This document shows positions 10,615-20,623 of a stretch of DNA of 64,000 nt, one piece after another. The notes beneath the pieces are model-generated. The model was not told the DNA's origin. It saw nothing but the letters and a program-made list of their open reading frames with translations, and made no database searches. The position numbers were made by a program, and so were the translations under genes. Position 1 is the first letter of the stretch; every line of letters begins with the position of its first letter. The DNA lies in contig JAHRBC010000002.1 in NCBI GenBank assembly GCA_022702545.1, positions 868,001 through 932,000 of the forward strand, read 5' to 3'. Source of the DNA: Phycomyces nitens (lineage: Eukaryota > Mucoromycota > Mucoromycetes > Mucorales > Phycomycetaceae).

Positions 10615-12690
10615 TCAAGGCCCTGTCCATTTCTTGACAATCTCTTGACCCAATAAACCACTTGTCGAACGGCGTCGTTTTGCAGACAGAATAGTATCAT
10701 AGTCAATTGGCACTGTGAGGGCATGGCTTGGTTCTATATGGCTATTAGGGTCAGTTGGAGCAATGACCTTGATTAAGCTACGGAATGCTTTCTGGATAGC
10801 TTTGCTTTTTGAAGGATCTCGAGTAAAGACTCTAATGATTACTTCTTGGAATTGGCCGGGGATCATGTAGGATACATGTTGTTTTGGAATAGTAAACGAT
10901 ACTAACATGGTTGGATTAGTATCTGATTCTGCATTATTGATGCCTACCATTATCGTCAAACTTTGAAAAGAATCTAATAGAGTCAACCGGGTTCCTGTCC
11001 TTCATGGCATAGTTGATCTTGAGCCAGTCAACAATCACATCGCTTTCCACCAGGCCATCATTATCACTCTGGTAAGAAACGATCTCTGCGGGTGATATAG
11101 ACTCCTGATACCAATTATCAGCGACCAAGGGCGAGAATATATATATATTTTTACTCTATAAAGAAAGACCAGGACTTGCCTTTCTAATCTTTGATTCCAT
11201 ATCAGCTGGAATCAAGAATTCATCGACAAACTTGTATAAGTTTCTTGTTCGAAGTCTCTTTATAATCTGACGAGATTCTTCCAACGAAGGTTCCTTAGAC
11301 CTTTCGATGGCACGAATAATATCGTCTGTCAAGTTAAGGTACTCTTCTGGATTGTCTACCGCATTAGAAATACCCAACTCGGCATCTTTTTTTTTGACAA
11401 GAACCAAAGGTTAATATATCTAGACCTTCTAAAGACAATATACTTACCAGCACTGACCAGAGCGTCAGAGATCATGAGCTCCACAGCCTTGCCTAAACCA
11501 ACTGTTTTAGATTGTGGACCAGACTTGATTTATTAACTTACCAACCCGATGAGTGTAGATACGTTTGAAAAGACTGTACCGAGTATGAAACATTTCATAC
11601 AGATTGTAGACTTCCTTGTGATGATAACATATCTGATTGTCAACAACTCTACTGTACACCAAGAGCCTCTTTGCATCATAAGAGCTCCGTAGACCTAGAT
11701 TATGGGCATCTCTTTCAATGTAATCAAACTTGTCTACGTCAACACTGTTCTTCTTGTTGGCAACAATATCAAATAGGAACCGTCTGTCTTCGTATTGACT
11801 ATAAAGATGGGGTTAGGATAAAGATGGACACTTTGTATAAAATATAACCTCTGGGACTTTGGTTCGCCAGCAATCAGGCCCTTTATAAGCTTGATACTCT
11901 CTGGCTCAATATCGATCCCATTATCATCAATCAGGTACTCCAACATCATTTCGGATGCCTGTTCATGAGACCACTCTATGCCAGGTCTAAAGGGGGAAGG
12001 GGGTTTAGGATAATGCAATATACTCTTGTTATCTTTCTTACCTTGCCTTTGGCATGAACTCATTGTCAAATACATGGCTAAATGGACCATGACCTGGTGA
12101 AGAATGTCAATTGAATTGCTACAATCTTTAATGAACTTTTACCCAAATCATGGCACAGGCTATATACATACAAATGAAAGCTTAATGAATCTGCACCTGT
12201 TGTATCACACTCAACTTACCCTGCCAATTTGACACATTTGATTTCATCTGTGGTTATCTCGAGTTCTGGCTGATCTTTGGCTATTCTCTCAATAAGTGTG
12301 CCTGATAGATGGGATACACCTACAATACGTGTAAGCACACAAATGATGGCTATAGGGACGCTTTACCGATCGAGTGCTCGAATCTATTATGGCTGGCACC
12401 AGGAAATACAAAATATGCGGATCCCATCTAAGTGAAAAAAGAAAAAAAATGATTAAAAAGCGTGGTCCTCTATATCCACTCGCCTGTTACCTGTTTGAGG
12501 TCTCTTAGTCTTTGGAACTGGACAGTGTCTATAAAGTCAATGGTGTAGTCGTCTAGCATAATGTGCCCCTGATGATTGCAATTTAGTAATGTGAATTGTG
12601 AATCCATAAAGCGAATGTTACATGGATTGGGTCATTGATAATCTTGTGGCCATTATAGAATGCACTTGTCGACTTTGAATGGTTATTCAT
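10615..12690 (-). CDS. SAMHD1-like HD-domain dNTP triphosphohydrolase
   Basis: Twelve minus-strand segments can be joined: 12622-12690, 12491-12568, 12367-12427, 12220-12319, 12143-12159, 12042-12093, 11849-11986, 11542-11798, 11448-11492, 11180-11385, 10948-11104, 10615-10928 (1494 nt, 497 residues). Family hallmarks are in order: FIDTVQFQRLRDLKQ, FPGASHNRFEHSIGVSHL, the catalytic LCHDLGHGPFSHVFDNEF, DVDKFDYIERDAHNLG, NLYEMFHTRYSLFKRIYTHR, and the C-terminal DYxM-like INYAMKDRNPVDSIRF. SAMHD1 hydrolyses dNTPs to nucleosides and triphosphate, limiting the dNTP pool. The N-terminal SAM domain of vertebrate proteins is absent. Oddities: the HD pair sits in a 17-nt exon, one intron appears to be GC-AG, and the last junction needs removal of just 19 nt or else is a frameshift. 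Confidence 0.9.
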
Positions 12691-12845
12691 AAAGGAAAGA
12701 TATTGGAATACACTAAAGACCACTAAAAAAAGAAGATATATATAAAAAAGGACACTGGGAACTAGCGGTTAAAAATGGAATTTCTGCCTATCATTTTATT
12801 TCCTTGAAATAAAGACGTAATAAAAATAGACTAGACTAGACTAGT

Positions 12846-14790
12846 TTAATCGCTCCAAAAGGTGAGGGGAATATGGTTGATCCATCTGCCAAAGAAGTCG
12901 AGTGCATTTCCGGGCTGGTCATAGGGAACCATGTGGCCGGCATCATAGATGCGCAAAAAGGTGAGGTTGTTTGCGGATCGGACCTCACCGGCCTTCTCGC
13001 CAGTGATCCAGCTGTGCCAGGGATGGTCAAGGGCATCGTTGTAGGCGGTTCTTCCGGGCCAGTCCATCTCTAGCGACCAGGCCTTGTTTCCGACCCTAAA
13101 GATAAGATTATGATTTATTTTGTTTTTTGGTGAGCGAATTGATCAATAATTAGGTTGAACCCACGAACCAGTTACAGATCCAGTCCTTGTCACCTAGGAG
13201 ATATTTGATTAGGCAAAGTAATAAAAAATATATATAATAATTTAACTTACCGACATAGAGCAGGACGCGAACACCAGAAATCAGGGTCTGCGCTACGTTT
13301 GGGGAGAAGTCCAGTGCACTAGAGATAAGGGAATAAGATATCGTCAATTCCTTCTTTGCCTACTTACTTGTCACCTGTCTTTCCAAAGCGGAAGCCAACC
13401 GAATCACTGCAACCCGAATAGTTTCCGGCTTTGGGGTCAGCGCCAATTTCAGCCCGGACATCTGGTCGGTTGGCATAGACTTCAATTGCCTCAATCAGAT
13501 TGTAGCAGAGTCCACTGTCTCCCTCACAGTCCTTGCGAATGTCGTAGGGGTTCAGGCCAGTCTTTCCGAATGCTCCAGTCTGGCTCTGTTCGCAATAGAG
13601 AGAGGCTGGAATACAGGTCAAAGCAGAAGAGTACTTGTAGCAGGTGTCCATCAAGGACTTGCAGCGAGGGTAAGTGGCAGCCATTTCCTGGCAGACCTTT
13701 TTGTCAAAAATAGGCTCAACTATAAAGTAAAGTAGTGTTGATTAGGACCGAGTATTCCATTCCTCCATCTCACGTACTTTCTCCGTTTTTGGTGCAACCA
13801 AATTCCTGGTAATATTTGAACTGAGTACGGGGGTTTGTCCAGCCGTTGCCGATCAGCATTGAATCAAAGTTGATTGGGATCCTGCCGTGCTTGCCCGCCT
13901 CCTTGTTGTTCGCAATAATCTCGGTCGCAATGGCAGGAAGATAATGTCCGGCTAGCAAAAATAGGATTAAATTGCCTTTCCAGCCCAAAATTCCCATTGT
14001 CTGTCCTACCATAAGATTCACCAGAGATATGGAATGGATTCTTGGCATACTCGGTAAATTCGCCAAAGAACAGCTGGAGAAAAGCGTACACGTCGCGTGC
14101 AGACTCCTTGGTGTTTCTTATCTTTGATTTTCCATAGCTGTAACCCACATTGACAGGCTAGAAAGAGACAAGGTTAATCGTTATCAGCATCTCCAAACCT
14201 TGATTATATCTTGCAAAGGTGATAATCAATCTATAAGCAATATAAATATAAAAATAAATATACTTGCCTGGTCCAAAAATATCACGTTTGCCAAGGTGTT
14301 CCAGCTGTAAGGGTTCACAAATGTTTCATTTCCAAAAGGTGACACTTGACAGGGGCTAAAGATACAATTGTGAGCCAAGGATTATCAGCCAATTCAATTG
14401 TCATGGTTACCCTAATTCCATCCACAGTCCCATCATTGAAGAGCATCCAGGCCCACCATTCAGCCATAGGACGGTTGGGTCGCTCTTTGGCAGCGCGCGC
14501 GACTCAAAGAACCAGAAAAAGAAGTGGTCGTCGGTCTCGAGATTATCGATATAGCCAGAGTACTATGAAACATTAGAACCGTTGCTGCAATTGACATTCT
14601 TTACCTGTACGCCACTTTCACACGACTTTGGCTCCTTGACACGGACAGCATAGCCTTCGACGGCATCATTAGTCAGGATCCTAAAGTCTTGATCGTGATT
14701 GGTGAATGGGATCTGGTAATTGTCGGCCACACACACAGCAAACAAAGTGATTGCGGTTGCAATCGAGAGCAACTTTTGCTTGATGAGCAT
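12846..14790 (-). CDS. Serine carboxypeptidase, carboxypeptidase Y type (S10 family)
   Basis: A multi-exon minus-strand gene. The first ATG (14790) opens a signal peptide, [21 protein letters not shown] further 13 in-frame codons lie upstream but lack an ATG. S10 motifs follow: [20 protein letters not shown] and [15 protein letters not shown] (oxyanion region), [28 protein letters not shown] (nucleophile Ser), [20 protein letters not shown] (catalytic Asp region), and [20 protein letters not shown] (catalytic His). The sequence C-N-W-V-G-N-K-A-W is recovered only with a gttcgt donor near 13170. Family members are vacuolar or secreted exopeptidases that trim C-terminal residues at acid pH. The first intron is short (14563-14604, 42 nt). 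No large propeptide is visible, unlike yeast Prc1. Confidence 0.93.
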
Positions 14791-15434
14791 CCCGAATATG
14801 AGTAAAGTAAAGAGGATTGTAGCCCGCACAAGATAGGCGTTGGTTATTGAATGTGCTGTGTGGTACTAAGCTGAGCTTTGGGGTGGGAGCAAGTCACTTG
14901 AGGCTTTATCCTGTACCCACATTAAACTAGATTGTTATTGATATGGCAATCTGTCGATAAAAAATTCGCTCATCTCGGATTGATCTGCAGCATGGATTTG
15001 TACGATCGAGGCACAATGATGGCAAAAAAAAAACTAACATAAAGAGCATTCGTGAATCGAACAATAGATGGCCAACGTTGCTAGGCAACCAATGAAAAAG
15101 GGATTCTGGGACGCGTTCGGAAGCAGAACCGGGTTTCAATAAAGTTATCGCACGCTTAAAATGGAAACCAAGTATAGCCAGCGTATCGTATCTTATCGCA
15201 TTAAATACCTATAAAAACATTTCATTTTTCATTTCAATTGTCAGGGGTGACATAATATGCCTATCAGTCGCCAATCAACAGTCTGTGCTCTTTGGGCTTG
15301 ATATATCTTTTTGCGATTCCTTGATGTATTTAATGCTTCCCATCCTTCCTTTCCTTCCTCCTTCTCTTGCTCCCCTTCCGTTCCTTTATGGACCAACAGC
15401 CAAAGAACAAGACGATCCACTCAGCATTTCCCAC
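14791..15434. other. Intergenic between divergent carboxypeptidase and GATA-factor genes
   Basis: No separate gene. Several TATC/GATA words lie near 15185-15215, upstream of the GATA-factor gene. An in-frame extension of that gene from non-ATG or ATG codons at 15324/15333 would add a hydrophobic leader, which I regard as unlikely. Confidence 0.5.
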
Positions 15435-16598
15435 ATGGACTCCCTTAATAACAAAATCCCTCAAGACACCAGGCACCCTCGTCTGCAGCCCATCGACCAC
15501 TCCCTCAACTCACCGTCTTACCAGTGGCGCCACATAAGGACCGACAGCGGCTCTGATCAGACGGATGAGCATGTCCGTCGGGAATCGCTTGGTAATCCAG
15601 ACGAAGACCATCCAGACCAGCAGGACAAGGGCGCTGAAAGGTATCAGGAATGTCAATCAAGCGACCCTGCACTCTGGTCGCTTCCTATCATCCAATGTTT
15701 CAATTGCCACACACGCACGACCCCACTTTGGAGGAGAGATAAGGATGGAAACACTATCTGCAATGCATGTGGGCTGTATTACAAACTTCACAGCGTCCAG
15801 AGGCCTATAGCAATGAAGCGGACGACCATCAAGCGGCGCAAGAGATTCAGTCCGGTTGGCTTCCAGCAGAAACAGCAGCAGGATCTGCCCATGCGCCATG
15901 AATGTCGACAGAGCACCTTCAAGATCTATCCAGACTCTGACCAGCGCGATGGGTCTCAGAGGACGCCTCCCCAGCATAATGATATACCCACGTTTTCTGG
16001 CTCTAGGAAAGGCTCTCTCGCGTCAGAATCTCATATAAAAACGCCATCTTCAGTGTCAGCCGAGCATGACAATTCCACAAACACGCGCTCCATTGCCCCA
16101 AAAACATCTTCTTTACCAAACCTCTCATCTCTCATTGCTGCCGTAAACATTTCCAAAGACATCTGGAGCCACCACAACCCTACGACGCCCCCGGCCCCAC
16201 CCTCGGCTGAAGAAGTACAGTCCAGCAAGGCCGGCAGCTTTCGGTCTGCACTGCAGCAGAGGCGGAATGAGCTCCAGCAGGAGGTCGATAGCATAAATGT
16301 GCTCTTGTCCCATTCGTCCAAGATTCTAAAGAGTCTCGAGGATGTGATGAAGATTGACACACCTGCGGCCCAGCAGCAGGACCCTTTGACAAACTTTCTG
16401 CATCAGCTTGGCACCAATCTAGGTCGTCTGCAGCCCCCGGAAGGACCATCGAGCAGTGCAACACACCCTGCGCCATTGCCCAGAAGAGATCCCTTGCAGT
16501 CCCGGCCGACACCCGAACCATCACGGCCCTATGCTCGTTTCCAACTTGCCCCCCTAGACTCGCATGTCCACAGAGCGTCTTGGACCCCACCTCACTAA
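15435..16598 (+). CDS. GATA-type transcription factor with one zinc finger and C-terminal coiled coil
   Basis: A single-exon frame; ATG 15435 ([10 protein letters not shown]) gives 387 residues. In-frame ATGs at 15324 and 15333 are alternatives. The zinc finger is [18 protein letters not shown] followed by [19 protein letters not shown], giving C-x2-C-x17-C-x2-C, and a basic tail [12 protein letters not shown]. These bind HGATAR sites in DNA. The rest is low-complexity (Ser, Pro, Gln) except a predicted helical stretch near the C-terminus, [20 protein letters not shown] plus [14 protein letters not shown], which has heptad hydrophobics. Finger plus coiled coil resembles Dal80/Gzf3/NreB-type repressors of nitrogen genes. 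However, the finger tail is closer to SreA/Fep1-type factors, so the regulon is uncertain. Confidence 0.88.
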   Translation: MDSLNNKIPQDTRHPRLQPIDHSLNSPSYQWRHIRTDSGSDQTDEHVRRESLGNPDEDHPDQQDKGAERYQECQSSDPALWSLPIIQCFNCHTRTTPLWRRDKDGNTICNACGLYYKLHSVQRPIAMKRTTIKRRKRFSPVGFQQKQQQDLPMRHECRQSTFKIYPDSDQRDGSQRTPPQHNDIPTFSGSRKGSLASESHIKTPSSVSAEHDNSTNTRSIAPKTSSLPNLSSLIAAVNISKDIWSHHNPTTPPAPPSAEEVQSSKAGSFRSALQQRRNELQQEVDSINVLLSHSSKILKSLEDVMKIDTPAAQQQDPLTNFLHQLGTNLGRLQPPEGPSSSATHPAPLPRRDPLQSRPTPEPSRPYARFQLAPLDSHVHRASWTPPH

Positions 16599-17206
16599 GA
16601 TCTTACATTTATCTATTATCTATTATATATATATACATATAGATATATATTAAAAAGTATATATGTATCTATATACTCATTCATACATACATATATATAT
16701 ATATATATCAAAGCAGAAAATACCCCCCAGAATTGCTGTTCTTCCCGCTAATAAAACTACCTCATACTTGTTTCCCTTCTCAAAATGCACAAGTCTTATC
16801 CTCAAAACCTTACGACTGATAAGAAAAATGATAAACCCGATTTGGCCACCAGTTGCCTTTTCTGTCCTGCCACTCTTCTTATCTTTGTTGCGGAGACCCC
16901 TTAAATGCTCGCCTTCACGTGTTTCTTATGTAACAGGCAGACCACACAAAGACGCTGTCATGGCAACTTGTGCCAAATAAAGAATCATATTACAAGTATC
17001 GATCGTCCTCTTACTTTATATACAACGTTTGTTACTACACCTGTCTATTTTATGAGCTGGTTCACTCACTAGCCTTGGAGCCGCCGAGCATTTTTGGTGG
17101 TGGTTGGGAGTGGAGTGGAGTAGGGGGTGTGTGTGGTGGGTGTGGAGGGGAGAGTGGAGGGGGAGGGAGGGGTGCTGTTGAATTTTATTTTTACTAGTTT
17201 ATTTTA
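16599..17206. other. Intergenic, microsatellites and G-rich tract
   Basis: No gene seen. It holds (ta)n at 16620-16710 and a strongly G-rich stretch at about 17093-17175 with many GG/GGG runs on the plus strand, next to the 3' end of the PPR gene. Confidence 0.6.
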
Positions 17207-18601
17207 TTAATATCCTGCAACTGCTGGTGTGTTGGTGGGTGCTTGTTCTTGTTCTTGTGCTTGTGCTTGTTCTTTTGGTGTCTTTTGTACTTCATTCAAC
17301 TTATTGTAGTCATCGTATACTCGCTTGGCATCATCTTTACGGTTGTGGTGGTAGTGGATCTTCATCAGGATACGGTACATGGATGTGATCGGGGTGATAT
17401 TGTAGACGCGTTTCATGAGATCCAACAATTGTTCGGCTTTTCGTGTCTGCTTCTCCTTGAGTGCTTCATGTCGGAAGAGATAGTTGAAGGAGGTGATGTT
17501 GGGTTTGATGTTGTTGGTCTCCATTTCTCCAAAGATCTGCTTTACACTGTCGATCTCAGAGTGTCTGCAATACCATCGGATCAGTGCATTGTAGACCTTA
17601 ATGTCTGGCTGTACTCCAGCGGCCGGCATCATCTTTTGCTGAATATATTCCAGACCCTTGAGGTTTTTATGGCGACCGTGTGCGTTGATCAGTGCCACAA
17701 ATACACTCGTGTCAGGCTTCAGAACGCCACTCTGGGGTGTAATTGGCAGCAGGTCCAGCACCGCACGGGCCGCTACATTGGTCGATTCCTGCTTCCCGCC
17801 CTGGAACGATAGGAATGAAAAGAATCCCGGAGCTGACTCTGGACTGTCTTGAGTGTCCAAAAATGTTTTTTGATACACAGCATCGGCCGATCGGATGTCA
17901 CCCAATAGACCGTGGGCCTCAATAAGGGTGGTATAGGTAAAAAGGTTAGGCTCTACCTTGGCCACACGCATGAGTTCCAGCACATTAAATACTTCATGGG
18001 GTTTCTTGCCCTGCAAGGCACCACGCATAAAGAGATTGTAGCTGAGGATATCAGGGTTGACGCCCCAAAGTCCTTTTGGTTCAGCCATCATTGTCTCCCA
18101 GTATTGAGTACAGGCTTGCCAGTCACCAGCACGTCCAAAAAAGTCCAAGAGATGGTTGTAGTCACGCAAATCAAGGTTGATTTTCAGGGCCTTCATATTC
18201 TCGACGATGAACAGTATCCGATTCTTCATGTTTTCAATCTCTTCGGACCCATACGAGAGGTGGCGTTTGAGGCGGAAGGATCTCAGGGCCATTGAGTGTT
18301 GTTCGGCCGACAGACCTTTTAGCTGTTTAGCCTCGCTTAATTCTGAATAGAATCTCCACACCAAATCCTCATTCTTTTGTTTAATTGCTCCAAGCAATGC
18401 TCGGTTCAATTTTGTAAACGGGTTGGCGTGGTGAAATCGATACACATCGGTGACATTGCCATGTGCATGTCGAACCGTGACATTAACAGCCAATTTGAGA
18501 TTCTCTCTTGGAAGTCTGGTAATCGTCTGTCGGAAACCCACTGGAGACACACTTGCCCGAGAAAGGGCACTGAGAACGCCAGTCATCTTGTGGGCACTCA
18601 T
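17207..18601 (-). CDS. Mitochondrial-type pentatricopeptide-repeat (PPR) protein
   Basis: A single-exon gene. ATG 18601 (MSAHKMTGVLSALSRASVSP) gives 464 residues with a basic, hydroxyl-rich leader typical of mitochondrial presequences. An in-frame ATG at 18685 would prepend a hydrophobic stretch and is less likely. PPR motifs of about 35 residues are visible: DYNHLLDFFGRAGDWQACTQ, SYNLFMRGALQGKKPHEVFN, LFTYTTLIEAHGLLGDIRSA, VFVALINAHGRHKNLKGLEY, VYNALIRWYCRHSEIDSVKQ, SFNYLFRHEALKEKQTRKAE and MYRILMKIHYHHNRKDDAKR. PPR proteins bind organellar RNA and act in its processing, stability or translation. The C-terminus is Gln/Glu/Ala-rich. The start lies 157 bp from the divergent lectin gene. Confidence 0.88.
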   Translation of the reverse strand: MSAHKMTGVLSALSRASVSPVGFRQTITRLPRENLKLAVNVTVRHAHGNVTDVYRFHHANPFTKLNRALLGAIKQKNEDLVWRFYSELSEAKQLKGLSAEQHSMALRSFRLKRHLSYGSEEIENMKNRILFIVENMKALKINLDLRDYNHLLDFFGRAGDWQACTQYWETMMAEPKGLWGVNPDILSYNLFMRGALQGKKPHEVFNVLELMRVAKVEPNLFTYTTLIEAHGLLGDIRSADAVYQKTFLDTQDSPESAPGFFSFLSFQGGKQESTNVAARAVLDLLPITPQSGVLKPDTSVFVALINAHGRHKNLKGLEYIQQKMMPAAGVQPDIKVYNALIRWYCRHSEIDSVKQIFGEMETNNIKPNITSFNYLFRHEALKEKQTRKAEQLLDLMKRVYNITPITSMYRILMKIHYHHNRKDDAKRVYDDYNKLNEVQKTPKEQAQAQEQEQAPTNTPAVAGY

Positions 18602-18758
18602 TACTGACAAAAAAAACAGAGCAGAAAAACAAAACAATAACAACCACATCCAGATTTCCAAGAGTTTGAATTTCTGACCAATCATGTGTCGTTATGACGT
18701 CCCTTGTCCACTAGGCCAGTCGTATACTTTTTGAAACCCTACTCTTTCTCTTTTTCTA

Positions 18759-19448
18759 ATGGCAGATTTCCCGGAAGGCTACTTTTACATCCAGTCTCGC
18801 AATTCTGGAAAGGTTGTCGATGGTATGTATGGTAGAGATCTAGATAATAATTACTTTTTTGGCTTACCCTGTGTTGTGGATACCATAGTCGACGGAGCGT
18901 CTATCAAAGTAAGATCAAAGCAGCGCTGGGCCAATAGACCGACTTACACAGTTTTAGAACGACGGTAAAATATTAATATGGTCGCCAAAGCACGATAGCG
19001 ACCGAGATAACCAGCTCTGGTACTATCAGGTAAACCATTAGATATTTGTTTAATAATAATAATAATTGTTATTAAAAAATAATCATCTTGTGTGCGCATT
19101 GGGTTGGGATAGGAGGGCTTCATTATCAACAAACATTCAGGAAAATGCTTGGATATCAGAGGTGGTCCAATTGTAGAGCATGCCCTGATCTGTCAGTACG
19201 ATCGTAAGCTAGTCGCAGATGCCCAGAATCAACAGTGGGGCTACAGAGACGGCTATATATACGTCTTGTCAGAACCCCACATGGTGTTGGATGTCAAGGG
19301 AAACTATCAGACCGATGGAACGCGTCTAGTCTTATCCCACAAGAAGTTTGCGCTTGATAATGCAAATGTCAATCAGTTGTGGGATCTTATACCAGCTGGA
19401 AATGTGCGTGCAGAGAGAGAGGTTCTTTTTGAGGCAGACTTTGATTAA
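18759..19448 (+). CDS. Ricin-B-type beta-trefoil lectin domain protein
   Basis: Four exons (18759-18822, 18889-18908, 18958-19029, 19113-19448) total 492 nt, 163 residues. The product is essentially one beta-trefoil: repeated units FYIQSRNSGKVVDVDGASIK, SPKHDSDRDNQLWYYQEGFI, NKHSGKCLDIRGG, NQQWGYRDGYIYVLSEPHMV and LDVKGN...VNQLWDLI, with the QxW-type signatures of carbohydrate-binding trefoils. No signal peptide and no toxin catalytic domain is present, so this is a cytosolic lectin-like protein, similar to small fungal trefoil lectins. Its ligand is unknown. Exon 2 is only 20 nt long and is needed to keep frame and complete the first trefoil strand. Confidence 0.85.
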
Positions 19449-19620
19449 GTCTTTTTTTCTTTTTCTTATATACCGAGTCCAATGTGGCCATTGTAAACAT
19501 AATATATTTTACGATTTGAATGGATATCCTTTTACTATACATATATATATTTATTATGGGGATAATTATAAGTACATGAAATATAGTGAATATATTATGA
19601 AAAGTATAAACATTCAAGCT

Positions 19621-20623
19621 CTAAACTGTGGTGGTTCTGGGGAAATTGTTATTTCTATGCCATTCGATTACATATGGCCGGAATATCTTGCCAAACTGGA
19701 TGGCTCTCACGACAGAAAACGTCGTCATTACGACAATAACGCATATGAGTATAATGTTTCCGTAAAGAACGATCTGATCGACGGTCAATGTGCTCTTGAC
19801 CATAATGACTCTTGCTACAAATTCACCCATGAGGAAAAAGGCCCAGAGAGAGGTAGTGATATAGGAATTGGCACGGAACCAATGGAAATGGTCCCAGCAC
19901 CATTCCATGTAAGCCTGGCTGTGTTCTTCTCCTTGTTTATCAGTCCAAGTCATAGGTGGCATTTCGGATGTCATTTGGTGGGTGATTAGGTAGGTAAGAG
20001 GACGGATAGTAAGCCAGCGAGTGTGGAGAGGAATCAAGGTGACCAAGAACATAAAGCCAACAAGGGCAGTAGTAACTGAATCACGTAGCAAGGCATATCG
20101 AGCATCTCCTACAATAATCCAATGTATATATTAATCTATGGCCATTGTCAAATAGGTACTAAAGAGTCTTACCACTGATAAGTGTCAAGATGGCTGACAC
20201 GATAAACGAGACTACAAAGATCACACCAAGAACATCGACACGTCTTTTGCGGTAAAAAGTGACTAGGACGCTGAGAAGAGGAGGGATACCGGATAGGACC
20301 AGGGCAATCAAGATGCTAACATACATCTTGAGGACATAGTATATCAATAGAGGAAGGCCGACATTGATAGTGAGAACAATGGAAAGAGAAAGCAGCTGGT
20401 GCAATAAAAAAGCTCTTTTGGCCTTTGGATCTGCGAGAGGGTCAACATATGGAGAGGGTGCATCAGGGGCTCGCTCTGGGGTTTCCAAGGGCATATCATG
20501 AACGGTATAAGAATCACTGTCTTGATTTGTTTCCAATAGTCCGGCAGACTGCTGTCTTTCGATAGCACTGTTCACACTGTAGGACGATGACGAGTAGGTC
20601 TTGTCTTTGAGGATATTAGACAT
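19621..20623 (-). CDS. VC0807-like multi-pass membrane protein
   Basis: Two exons on the minus strand. The N-terminal about 70 residues are soluble and Ser/Asp-rich. Then come helices LLSLSIVLTINVGLPLLIYY, VSILIALVLSGIPPLLSVLV and VLGVIFVVSFIVSAILTLIS. The splice joins ...LISG to DARYALLRDSVTTALVGFMF, after which at least two more helices follow (SYITTSLWAFFLMGEFVARV, IILICVIVVMTTFSVVRAI). The pattern SGxPPLL, RRVDxLG and GDARYxLLRDS is the one seen in bacterial membrane proteins annotated as the VC0807 family; I rely on recollection of that family. No biochemical role is established. Convergent with the lectin gene (172-bp spacer). Confidence 0.7.

Noticed and set aside
18602..18685. Longer start for the PPR protein at ATG 18685
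   Set aside because: It would add a hydrophobic segment ahead of a good mitochondrial presequence and crowd the divergent promoter.
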